Counted from the stretch's first letter, positions 1 through 5,696 are shown. The stretch is 5,713 nt of DNA from CAYWHE01 sp964458125 (GCA_964458125.1 CAYWHE010000237.1:1-5713), one strand, 5' to 3'. The notes: generated by a model from the sequence alone, not told the origin. Program-made: numbers and translations.

Positions 1-50
1 AATGAGGGTGTTGATGAACCGGAGGCCTGATGATTCCGGTTTGATCACCG

Positions 51-89
51 AAAAAAGGGGCATGGAGGATCGTGCCTCTTGTTTGTTTT
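51..89. terminator. Possible bidirectional intrinsic terminator
   Basis: The arms GGGGCAT (57-63) and GTGCCTC (72-78) form a 7-bp stem that includes two G-T wobbles, closed by an 8-nt loop. On the plus strand the stem is followed by a T-rich run (79-89) interrupted by two G's. On the minus strand it is followed by six uninterrupted T's (the A-run at 51-56). It could end a plus-strand gene lying left of the window, act as a backup for the operon ending at rplT, or end a small minus-strand transcript. The wobbles and interrupted T-run keep confidence moderate. Confidence 0.4.
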
Positions 90-400
90 CACGGGGCGGA
101 CGACATGAAATTATACCTGTCAGCAAAACAGTACTCAACAGTAAACATAACCGTCTTGGAAAAATATTCCGGGTAAAGGCAAGGTTCATCGTATGAATTG
201 ATTTCGTATTTTTTTTGAAGAAGTAAAGATATTATTCTGACCGGATATTTCCTTCGCCGCTATTTTCAGTGAATTTCATCTCCCATCCACTTGTCGGGGA
301 AGGAAGACTCCCCAAAGAATTAAATTACACCGGCAAAAAAAGCGGAGTTTCATTCCGAAGGATTTAAGTTTCAGGGGGATCTTTCCTGTAAAAACGGAAA

Positions 401-427
401 CCGGGTGAAATGTTACTTTTTCACCGG
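401..427. repeat. Inverted repeat just beyond the operon terminator
   Basis: The left arm CCGGGTGAAA (401-410) pairs with TTTCACCGG (419-427) through nine base pairs and one bulged G, leaving an 8-nt loop. No T-run follows on either strand, so it is not an obvious terminator. The loop and right arm contain GTTACTTTTTCA (412-423). This is the exact reverse complement of 5640-5651 in the AT-rich block at the other end of the window. Confidence 0.4.
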
Positions 428-444
428 AGACCCCGGGATTTCAG

Positions 445-473
445 AAAAAAAAAGCCCCTGCAGGGCAGAGGCT
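445..473 (-). terminator. Intrinsic terminator of the thrS-infC-rpmI-rplT operon
   Basis: Read on the minus strand, GCCTCTGC (472-465) pairs with GCAGGGGC (461-454) through eight base pairs with one T-G wobble and a 3-nt loop. A further A-T pair can extend the stem. Nine T's follow directly (the A-run at 445-453). It begins 19 bp after the rplT stop codon, as expected for a Rho-independent terminator closing the operon. Confidence 0.88.
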
Positions 474-491
474 CAATTCAACAGGAACAGG

Positions 492-836
492 TTATTTTAC
501 CTGGTCGATAACGGCTTTGAAAGCATCCGGGTTATTCATGGCCAGGTCAGCCAGAACCTTACGGTTCAGTCCGATATTTTTGGCATGCAACTTACCCATG
601 AGTTCGGAGTAAGACAGTCCGTTCTCACGTGCGCCAGCATTGATACGCTGTATCCAGAGGCTGCGGAAATTTCTTTTTTTGGTTTTGCGGTCGCGGTACG
701 CATACTGCAACCCTTTTTCAACGGTGTGTTTGGCAACGGTTAACACATTGCCCCTCGCACCCCAGTTACCCTTGGCGAGTTTTAATAATTTTTTTCTTCT
801 TGCACGGGAAGCAACCGAATTGACTGAACGTGGCAT
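492..836 (-). CDS. rplT: 50S ribosomal protein L20 (bL20)
   Basis: This gene encodes bL20, a 23S rRNA-binding protein needed early in large-subunit assembly. It is 114 residues long, the usual length. The start MPRSVNSVASRARRKK is the typical basic N-terminal tail that threads into rRNA. The family core follows: GARGNVLTVAKHTVEKGLQY around residues 26-45, then YRDRKTKKRNFRSLWIQRIN, and KVLADLAMNNPDAF near the C-terminus. The segment NWGARGN replaces the more common Y-F/Y-GARKN form, a mild variation. The ATG at 836-834 is clear from the conserved first residues. No SD precedes it; the upstream sequence is A-rich. It is the last gene of the operon, 88 bp after rpmI, and is followed by a strong terminator. 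In E. coli and Bacillus, L20 represses its own operon by binding the mRNA. Whether that happens here is unknown, but the preceding spacer can form hairpins. Confidence 0.98.
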   Translation of the reverse strand: MPRSVNSVASRARRKKLLKLAKGNWGARGNVLTVAKHTVEKGLQYAYRDRKTKKRNFRSLWIQRINAGARENGLSYSELMGKLHAKNIGLNRKVLADLAMNNPDAFKAVIDQVK

Positions 837-853
837 TTTGTTTTGCTGTTTTT

Positions 854-874
854 GGCGTTAGCGCCCCAACGGGG
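854..874 (-). promoter_or_regulatory. Overlapping hairpins in the rpmI-rplT spacer
   Basis: In the minus-strand transcript, CCCC-GTT-GGGG (874-864) and GGCG-CTAA-CGCC (865-854) can each form a 4-bp GC stem. They share two G's, so only one can form fully at a time. The pair ends 17 nt before the rplT start codon. No T-run follows, so it is not a terminator. Its position would suit translational control of rplT, for example by L20 itself, but this is inference from geometry only. Confidence 0.3.
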
Positions 875-924
875 TCTTGAAGCTAAGAACCTGGTTATAA
901 ATAAATGAATAAATTCTTCTGAAA

Positions 925-1119
925 CTAAACGGTGAGCATCTTCTTTACACGGCCCGCATCGGTTTTATCCACCATGCCGGTATGGGTCAGGTTCCGCTTG
1001 CGCTTCTTGCTCATTTTGGTGAGGATATGGCTTTTGTAGGCATGCTTCCTCTTGATCTTCCCGGTGCCGGTAAAAGAGAATCTCTTCTTGGCGCTGGAAT
1101 TGGTTTTCATTTTTGGCAT
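925..1119 (-). CDS. rpmI: 50S ribosomal protein L35 (bL35)
   Basis: This gene encodes bL35, a small, very basic protein of the large ribosomal subunit. It is 64 residues long, normal for the family. It opens with MPKMKTNSSAKKRFSFTGTGKIKRK, followed by the conserved HAYKSHILTKMSKKRKRNL block and a short C-terminal segment ending in KKMLTV. The ATG at 1119-1117 is fixed by the conserved MPKMKT start. No SD is present; the upstream sequence is AT-rich, as is usual in Bacteroidota. It lies 43 bp after the infC stop and 88 bp before rplT, giving the infC-rpmI-rplT order found across most bacteria. It is presumably co-transcribed from the promoter ahead of thrS. Confidence 0.97.
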   Translation of the reverse strand: MPKMKTNSSAKKRFSFTGTGKIKRKHAYKSHILTKMSKKRKRNLTHTGMVDKTDAGRVKKMLTV

Positions 1120-1162
1120 AATAGAACGGTTTTTACGGGTATTAAAATTCGTGTTGATTCGG

Positions 1163-1765
1163 TTATTTTTTCTTCGGCAGCGGAGCCAGGTTCAGGAACA
1201 TCCGGTTTCCTTCCAGCTTGGGCAGGAGCTCCACCTTTCCATAATCGGCCAGTTCCTGGGCAAACTTCAGCAGGAGAATCTCTCCTTTTTCCTTATAGGC
1301 AATCGTTCTTCCCTTAAAGTGCACATAGGCTTTAACCTTGGCACCGTCTTCCAGAAACTTGATGGCATGTTTGACCTTGAAGTTAAAATCATGCTCATCG
1401 GTGTTCGGGCCGAAACGTATTTCCTTGACCACAGACTTGGCCGTACGGGCCTTGATTTCCTTTTCCTTTTTCTTCTTTTCGTAGAGGAACTTATGATATT
1501 CAATAATCCTGCACACCGGGGGTTCCGCATTGGGCACCACCTCGACCAGATCCACACCCTGATCCCTGGCCAGCTGGATGGCCTGCTGGATGGAATAAAC
1601 ATCCGTAGTCACATTTTCCCCGACCAGCCTCACCTGGGGAGCCGTGATTTCTTCATTGGTACGGTGCTCTTTCTGACGTTTTACAGGGCCCCTGCGTCCA
1701 CCCGGAACGTATGGCCGTGGCGCCGGCCTGTTGGCCGGCTTGTAAGGTCTTTTAAAGGTATTAAT
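1163..1765 (-). CDS. infC: Translation initiation factor IF3, predicted AUU start
   Basis: IF3 binds the 30S subunit, prevents premature joining of the 50S and helps reject non-canonical start codons and wrong initiator tRNAs. With the start at ATT (1765-1763) the protein is 200 residues. Residues 1-33 are a basic, proline- and arginine-rich extension. The IF3 N-domain begins at HRTNEEI (34-40) and continues through RLVGEN to PNAEPPVCRIIEY (78-90). A lysine-rich linker helix follows (about 92-107). The C-domain has KEIRFGP (114-120), the FKGRT segment near 150 and a basic end, APLPKKK. The GTG at residue 45 would remove HRTNEEI, which the family conserves, so it is rejected. No in-frame ATG lies between the upstream stop (1786-1784) and the conserved domain. 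ATT is preceded at ideal spacing by AAAGGAGG. The AUU start of E. coli infC is the basis of IF3 autoregulation, and the same control is inferred here. The gene begins 40 bp after the thrS stop. Confidence 0.95.
   Translation of the reverse strand: MNTFKRPYKPANRPAPRPYVPGGRRGPVKRQKEHRTNEEITAPQVRLVGENVTTDVYSIQQAIQLARDQGVDLVEVVPNAEPPVCRIIEYHKFLYEKKKKEKEIKARTAKSVVKEIRFGPNTDEHDFNFKVKHAIKFLEDGAKVKAYVHFKGRTIAYKEKGEILLLKFAQELADYGKVELLPKLEGNRMFLNLAPLPKKK
1722..1739 (-). promoter_or_regulatory. GC hairpin in the early infC coding region
   Basis: On the minus strand GCCGGCC (1739-1733) and GGCCGGC (1728-1722) form a perfect 7-bp, all-GC stem with the 4-nt loop AACA. It starts 26 nt downstream of the first base of the predicted ATT start, just beyond the part of the mRNA an initiating ribosome would cover. 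It falls within the proline/arginine-rich N-terminal codons, so it may be only a by-product of CCG/GCC/AGG codon use. It could also influence initiation at the weak start codon. Confidence 0.4.
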
Positions 1766-1781
1766 GTGCTTTTCCTCCTTT
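1763..1781 (-). promoter_or_regulatory. Strong Shine-Dalgarno site and AUU start of infC
   Basis: The minus strand reads AAAGGAGG (1781-1774), then the 8-nt spacer AAAAGCAC, then ATT (1765-1763). AAAGGAGG is complementary to eight consecutive bases of the standard 16S rRNA 3' end. None of the other four assigned genes here has an SD, as is normal in Bacteroidota. The site decides the infC start and restores the conserved IF3 N-domain. Confidence 0.85.
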
Positions 1782-1805
1782 GATTATTTGTTTTAATTTA
1801 TTGAT

Positions 1806-3734
1806 TTATAAGTTTTTATTTATTTCACTTTGAATCAGCCCGGTAAATGCGGGGACGTTCATGCTTCCCAAATCGCCCTGGCCATGCTTCCGCACCGAAA
1901 CCAATTCTTCCATCGACTCCTTCTCCCCCACTACCAGCATAAACGGGACCTTTTTAACCTCGGCGTCCCTGATTTTTTTACCTATTTTTTCGTCCCTGTC
2001 GTCAACGAAGCCGCGAATATCGGAATTATTTAACAACTGTAAAACTTTTTCCGCGTAAGCGTTGTATTTTTCACTGATACTGAGGACGGCCACCTGGTCG
2101 GGGGTCAGCCACAGGGGGAAGTTTCCCGCACAATGTTCGATGAGCACGGCAATGAACCGTTCCATTGACCCAAAAGGAGCTCGGTGTATCATCACGGGAC
2201 GGTGTTTGGCGTTGTCAGACCCCGTATATTCCAATTCAAAACGTTCGGGCAGGTTGTAATCCACCTGTATGGTTCCCAGCTGCCACTTTCTGCCCAAAGC
2301 ATCTTTGACCATGAAGTCGAGTTTGGGTCCGTAAAAGGCGGCTTCCCCGGTCACCACCACGGTACTGAGTTTCTTTTCAGCAGCGGCATCGATGATGGCC
2401 TGCTGGGCCTTTTCCCAGTTTTCATCACTGCCGATGTACTTGCTTTTATTGTCCGGATCACGGAGTGATATCTGAGCCGTAAACTCCGGAAACGACAAGG
2501 CATTCAGCACATACAAAACCAGGTCGATCACCTTGCAGAACTCCTCCTTCACCTGGTCGGGACGGCAGAACAAGTGGGCATCGTCCTGGGTGAAGCCTCG
2601 CACCCGGGTCAGGCCGTGCAGTTCCCCGCTCTGCTCATACCGGTAAACGGTTCCGAACTCGGCCAGACGCACCGGCAGATCCTTGTAGGAACGGGGTTTG
2701 CTTTTGTATATCTCACAATGATGCGGACAGTTCATGGGCTTGAGGAAAAACTCCTCCCCTTCGGCCGGGGTACGGATGGGCTGAAAGGAGTCGGCACCGT
2801 ACTTCTCGTAATGACCGGATGTGATATACAACGCCTTATGACCGATATGCGGAGTGACTACAGGCAGGTAACCGGCTTTCACCTGGGCCTTTTTCAGGAA
2901 ATTCTCCAGCTTTTCGCGCAGGGCCGCTCCCTTGGGAAGCCACAAGGGCAAACCCATGCCCACCTTTTCGGAAAAGGTAAACAGCTCCAGTTCCCTGCCC
3001 AGTTTGCGGTGATCGCGTTTTTTGGCCTCCTCGAGCAGGGTAAGGTACTCGGTGAGTTCCTTTTGCTTGGGAAAGGTGATGGCGTATACACGGGTTAATT
3101 GCCTGGCCTTTTCATCCCCCCGCCAATAAGCCCCGGCTATATTCATCAGTTTGACGGCCCTGATGTGACTGGTATCGGGGATATGCGGACCGCGGCACAG
3201 GTCAGTGAACTCCCCCTGGGTGTAAAAGGTAATGCTGCCATCGGCCAGGTCCTTCAGGAGATCGAGTTTATACTGATCGCCCTTACGGGTAAAATAAGCT
3301 ATGGCTTCATCCTTTGAAATTTCCTTTCGCTCATAGGTATTTCCCGTCCGCGCCAGTTCCAGAATTTTATCTTCGATTTTTTTAAAATCATCGGGGGAAA
3401 GCTGCCGCTCGCCCATATCGATATCGTAATAAAAACCATTTTCAATTGGTGGTCCGATGCCGAATTTGGTGCCCGGGTAAAAAAACTCAATGGCCTCAGC
3501 CATCAGGTGTGCGCTGCTGTGCCAGAGGGTGGATTTGCCCTCCGGGGAATCCCAGGTCAACAGGGTCAGTTCGGCATCGCCGGTAATGGGACGCACGGCA
3601 TCACGAACCTCGCCGTTTACTTTGGCGGCCAGCACATTTCTCGCAAGTCCTTCACTGATGGTTTTGGCAATATCCAAAGCGGAGGCGCCGTCGGGGTACT
3701 CGCGTATTTGCTTATCGGGAAAAGTTATTTTCAT
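1806..3734 (-). CDS. thrS: Threonine--tRNA ligase (threonyl-tRNA synthetase)
   Basis: This cytoplasmic class II synthetase attaches threonine to tRNA-Thr and hydrolyses mischarged seryl-tRNA. The protein is 642 residues, the same length as the E. coli enzyme. A TGS domain (about 1-62) is followed by the editing domain, with its HxxxH pair H72/H76 and C180/H184 (in CRGPH). The catalytic core spans about 245-535. It shows the three expected zinc ligands: C336 (in MNCPHH), H387 (in DDAH) and H517 (in MIHR). Motif 2 surrounds R365 (VYRYE), and motif 3 is GSMERFIAVLIEH (522-534). The anticodon-binding domain occupies about 545-642. Every key residue is present, so it should be active in both charging and editing. 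The ATG at 3734-3732 gives the standard length. A TTG 30 bp further upstream is in frame but lies inside the predicted -7 box. It is the first gene of the operon and has no SD. Confidence 0.98.
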   Translation of the reverse strand: MKITFPDKQIREYPDGASALDIAKTISEGLARNVLAAKVNGEVRDAVRPITGDAELTLLTWDSPEGKSTLWHSSAHLMAEAIEFFYPGTKFGIGPPIENGFYYDIDMGERQLSPDDFKKIEDKILELARTGNTYERKEISKDEAIAYFTRKGDQYKLDLLKDLADGSITFYTQGEFTDLCRGPHIPDTSHIRAVKLMNIAGAYWRGDEKARQLTRVYAITFPKQKELTEYLTLLEEAKKRDHRKLGRELELFTFSEKVGMGLPLWLPKGAALREKLENFLKKAQVKAGYLPVVTPHIGHKALYITSGHYEKYGADSFQPIRTPAEGEEFFLKPMNCPHHCEIYKSKPRSYKDLPVRLAEFGTVYRYEQSGELHGLTRVRGFTQDDAHLFCRPDQVKEEFCKVIDLVLYVLNALSFPEFTAQISLRDPDNKSKYIGSDENWEKAQQAIIDAAAEKKLSTVVVTGEAAFYGPKLDFMVKDALGRKWQLGTIQVDYNLPERFELEYTGSDNAKHRPVMIHRAPFGSMERFIAVLIEHCAGNFPLWLTPDQVAVLSISEKYNAYAEKVLQLLNNSDIRGFVDDRDEKIGKKIRDAEVKKVPFMLVVGEKESMEELVSVRKHGQGDLGSMNVPAFTGLIQSEINKNL

Positions 3735-3761
3735 AAAACGTTTACTGTGTTTTTCAGGGCG

Positions 3762-3769
3762 CAAAGATA
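3762..3769 (-). promoter_or_regulatory. Bacteroidota-type -7 promoter box for thrS
   Basis: The minus strand reads TATCTTTG, a full match to the TAnnTTTG -7 consensus of the Bacteroidota housekeeping sigma factor. It ends 27 bp upstream of the thrS ATG, which predicts a short leader of roughly 20-25 nt. No clear TTTG-like -33 box lies at the usual distance of about 19-21 bp, so the assignment rests on the -7 box and its position ahead of the operon's first gene. Confidence 0.55.
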
Positions 3770-3952
3770 TTGAAATTCACAGTCGTCAGGGCAGGTTTGG
3801 GCAAATTATTGAAGGTTGGATAGCCGCTTTTCATCCCCATGAGGATTGGCCTGCCTCTGCCTTCAGACGCTTCCGGAGTCTAGGAACAGTAGCGAAGGCC
3901 CCGGTCGGGTATTAATAAAAAAAAGGACTAAATCCAGGCCATGAAATGTTCA

Positions 3953-3984
3953 TTCGTCAATTCTTCCTGCTATTTTTACCTTTG
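3953..3984 (+). promoter_or_regulatory. Candidate Bacteroidota-type promoter for the acyltransferase gene
   Basis: TACCTTTG (3977-3984) fits the TAnnTTTG -7 consensus fully. TTCG (3953-3956) lies 20 bp upstream and matches three of four bases of the TTTG -33 box. Transcription would start near 3990 and read rightward into the acyltransferase gene after an unusually long leader. No other complete -7 box is apparent between here and 4215. An imperfect one, CAGTTTTG (4210-4217), overlaps the assigned start codon. Confidence 0.42.
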
Positions 3985-4113
3985 AGCCCCTTCCTGGATT
4001 GGAACCGGTTATTCGATCCCGGATTAATTCCGGAACAAGGCAGTTTCATCCATACTGATTTCATGCCTTTGGTTATGTCATAAACCATGATGCCCGGTTC
4101 TTCCTGAACGCAA

Positions 4114-4153
4114 TTTCACCGTTCCGGCGCGCCGTAATCAGTGAACCGGGAAA
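4114..4153. repeat. Imperfect inverted repeat around a GC palindrome
   Basis: Positions 4114-4124 pair with 4143-4153 through nine base pairs and two single mismatches. The 18-nt interior contains the perfect 10-bp palindrome CGGCGCGCCG (4125-4134). No T-run follows, so a terminator is unlikely. It lies about 60 bp before the acyltransferase start. It could be an mRNA structure in the leader or a protein-binding site; no known family is recognised. Confidence 0.35.
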
Positions 4154-4214
4154 CCGCCATTTTGCAAAAAGAGGTACCCATCCGTCCTATACCAATCATT
4201 TCAAGCGGCCAGTT

Positions 4215-5348
4215 TTGCTTACACAACTCAGAAAAATTTTTACCGTGGATACAGATCCGGGAAGGATCTATGGGCTGGACATATTACGCGCCCTGGCGAT
4301 ATTATTCGTGGCTATGGTGCACGGGGGCTATTTATTGCCGGCTCCGCTCCGCGAAATAACTTTCCTCTTTACGTTTGACGGTGTTTCCATTTTTTTCGTG
4401 CTGAGCGGTTACCTGATCGGGGGCATTCTGATTAAAATACTGGAAAAAAATGAAATCACCCCGAAACTGATGCTCAATTTCTGGATGCGCCGGTGGTTCC
4501 GAACCCTGCCTAATTATTTCCTGGTCCTTTCGGTATTGTGCCTGCTGCATTTCTTCTTTACCGACACGTTCACCCTGCTGAGCGTAAACCGTTATTTTTT
4601 CTTTTCCCAGAATCTCTTCCAGCCGCATCCCGGCTGGTTTTTTCCGGAGGCCTGGAGTTTAAGCATAGAGGAATGGTTTTACCTCATCGTACCCATCCTG
4701 ATCGCTGCCTGCATCCGGATCCTGCACCTCACACCCAGGAAGAGCATGCTGTTCACGGCCATTGGAATTATCATGGCCGTTACGCTGACGCGGTACATTC
4801 GGTACAGCACCGTTCCGGTTTTAACCGCCGAAGACTGGGACCTGCTGTTCCGTAAACAGGTCATCACACGCCTGGACAGCATCATGTACGGTACCGTTGG
4901 CGCCTTTATACACTACTACCATCCCCGGTTCTGGCTGAAGTACAAAAACATGTTCTTCCTCACGGGAATTGCGCTTTTTATGGCTACCAAATTCATCATC
5001 CCGCCGCATACCAAAGTCAGCGACCTGTACACCACCGTTTTTTCATTCAGCCTCATCTCCGTTTCCACGCTGTTCCTGTTGCCGTTTCTCAGCAACCTGA
5101 AAACTGGCAAGGGAATCCTGTACCGCTTTTTCACCCTCACCAGCCTGGTATCCTATTCCATGTACCTGCTGAACCTGTCCGTTGTCATCCTCTGGATCAA
5201 TCATCATCTGCCCTCTTTCTTTCCTGCTTCTCCATATTTCCGATACGGTTTTTTCTGGCTGCTCACCTATTCCATGTCCATCCTGCTGTACAAAAATTTC
5301 GAAGTACCCATGACCAGGCTGAGGGAAAAAATAACTTTCATGAAATGA
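4215..5348 (+). CDS. Membrane acyltransferase, acyltransferase-3 (OafA/YrhL-like) family
   Basis: This is a predicted integral inner-membrane enzyme. Characterised relatives transfer acetyl or other acyl groups to O-antigen, peptidoglycan, exopolysaccharide or other surface sugars; the substrate here cannot be read from the sequence. The 377 residues carry the family landmarks in order: GLDILRALAILF with R25, followed by H36 in the first membrane helix; FDGVSIFFVLSGYLIGG (54-70); RRWFRTLPNY (92-101); FPEAWSLSIEEWFYLIVP (143-160); RLDSIMYGTVGA (219-230); and SYSMYLLN plus YKNFEVPMTRLRE near the end. Several further hydrophobic segments suggest about ten membrane helices. There is no extra C-terminal SGNH domain. 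TTG (4215) is chosen because no in-frame ATG precedes the conserved block and family members usually have 10-20 residues before it. GTG at 4245 is the alternative. No SD is seen. It diverges from thrS and has no functional partner in the window. Confidence 0.9.
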   Translation: MLTQLRKIFTVDTDPGRIYGLDILRALAILFVAMVHGGYLLPAPLREITFLFTFDGVSIFFVLSGYLIGGILIKILEKNEITPKLMLNFWMRRWFRTLPNYFLVLSVLCLLHFFFTDTFTLLSVNRYFFFSQNLFQPHPGWFFPEAWSLSIEEWFYLIVPILIAACIRILHLTPRKSMLFTAIGIIMAVTLTRYIRYSTVPVLTAEDWDLLFRKQVITRLDSIMYGTVGAFIHYYHPRFWLKYKNMFFLTGIALFMATKFIIPPHTKVSDLYTTVFSFSLISVSTLFLLPFLSNLKTGKGILYRFFTLTSLVSYSMYLLNLSVVILWINHHLPSFFPASPYFRYGFFWLLTYSMSILLYKNFEVPMTRLREKITFMK

Positions 5349-5543
5349 TCTTCGTACGGGAAATTTCACTTCCTGAAGCCGTTCCGGCATGCATGGATTT
5401 ATCCGGGTCATGGAAAACCACCTGCCGTGTTTCATCGCCGCACCTGTCCCGCTATTCAGTCGCCTCCTTTGCCGGTTCCCGGCCCGCTCCTTTCTATCCC
5501 AGCCAACCCATGCTCCCTTTTTACCGCTGTATTTACGGTCTGC

Positions 5544-5554
5544 TGAAAAAGTAA
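5544..5554 (+). repeat. Copy of the short repeat TGAAAAAGTAA
   Basis: This 11-bp word recurs exactly at 5640-5650 in the same orientation and at 413-423 on the opposite strand. All three copies are intergenic. This copy sits at the boundary where the sequence turns AT-rich. Confidence 0.4.
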
Positions 5555-5621
5555 TGAAGATACATTATTGCCCTGGTTAAGTACAATTTTATAAGGAACT
5601 TTCAAATTCTATTGATATTTT

Positions 5622-5651
5622 GTCACTTTTTATACTTGATGAAAAAGTAAC
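5622..5651. repeat. Inverted repeat carrying the TGAAAAAGTAAC word
   Basis: GTCACTTTTT (5622-5631) and AAAAAGTAAC (5642-5651) pair at nine of ten positions around a 10-nt loop, ATACTTGATG. The stem is mostly A-T. The core CTTGATGAAAAAGTAACC resembles a motif I recall recurring between genes in many Bacteroidota genomes. That recollection cannot be tested here. Confidence 0.45.
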
Positions 5652-5696
5652 CATCCCGATAAACTGTAAGTTGGGACTTATTGATTATTAATACAT

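Larger units (their letters stand above)
1..444. other. Non-coding stretch downstream of the rplT operon
   Basis: No convincing gene is visible here on either strand. The longest open frame, on the plus strand at 2-196, has no recognisable motif, no initiation context and a composition unlike a real protein. The stretch holds a terminator-like hairpin at 51-89. It also holds a long imperfect inverted repeat whose arms, 249-258 and 296-305, pair at 9 of 10 positions across a 37-nt spacer, and a hairpin at 401-427. It may be the spacer between the operon and a gene outside the window, or it may encode a small RNA; nothing in the sequence decides between these. Confidence 0.6.
3770..4214. other. 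Divergent intergenic region between thrS and the acyltransferase gene
   Basis: No gene is visible on either strand. Short ATG-led frames at 4063, 4074 and 4087 stop within about seven codons. The acyltransferase frame is open back to a TGA at 4056-4058, but that part has no ATG and no family similarity. The thrS promoter lies at the left edge and a plus-strand promoter candidate at 3953-3984. The right part would be a leader of about 225 nt with inverted repeats at 4019-4033 (CCGGA-TTAAT-TCCGG) and 4114-4153, plus the short palindrome TTTTGCAAAA (4160-4169). Confidence 0.6.
5349..5696. other. Non-coding stretch after the acyltransferase gene
   Basis: No recognisable gene is present. Plus-strand frames starting at 5345 (overlapping the acyltransferase stop as ATGA) and 5389 give short peptides rich in P, S, R and F with no family motif. 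Up to about 5554 the sequence is GC-moderate and pyrimidine-rich and contains the small hairpin GCCGG-TTC-CCGGC (5471-5483), which no T-run follows. From about 5555 it becomes strongly AT-rich. No good terminator for the acyltransferase gene is visible. Confidence 0.55.

Noticed and set aside
2..196. 64-residue plus-strand frame at the left edge
   Set aside because: It has no motif or initiation context, and a terminator-like hairpin lies inside it.
1163..1633. GTG start for infC giving a 156-residue protein
   Set aside because: It deletes the conserved HRTNEEI segment of the IF3 N-domain and has no SD, whereas ATT at 1765 has an ideal one.
1052..1783. 243-residue plus-strand open frame
   Set aside because: It lies antisense to infC and rpmI, which are certain, and shows no recognisable domain; its openness reflects the codon use of the real genes.
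3735..3764. TTG-started 10-residue extension of thrS
   Set aside because: The TTG overlaps the predicted -7 box, and the ATG at 3734 gives the standard 642-residue length with the TGS domain at residue 1.
269..3780. GTGAATTTCA shared by 269-278 and the thrS promoter region (3780-3771, minus strand)
   Set aside because: A 10-bp match is expected many times by chance in a window of this size, and the two sites have no similar context.
4003..4022. T-loop-like GGTTATTCGATCC suggesting a tRNA gene
   Set aside because: No matching acceptor, D or anticodon stems can be drawn on either side.
5345..5554. 69-residue plus-strand frame overlapping the acyltransferase stop as ATGA
   Set aside because: The overlap suggests coupling, but the peptide has no hydrophobic pattern, motif or family resemblance and looks like non-coding sequence.
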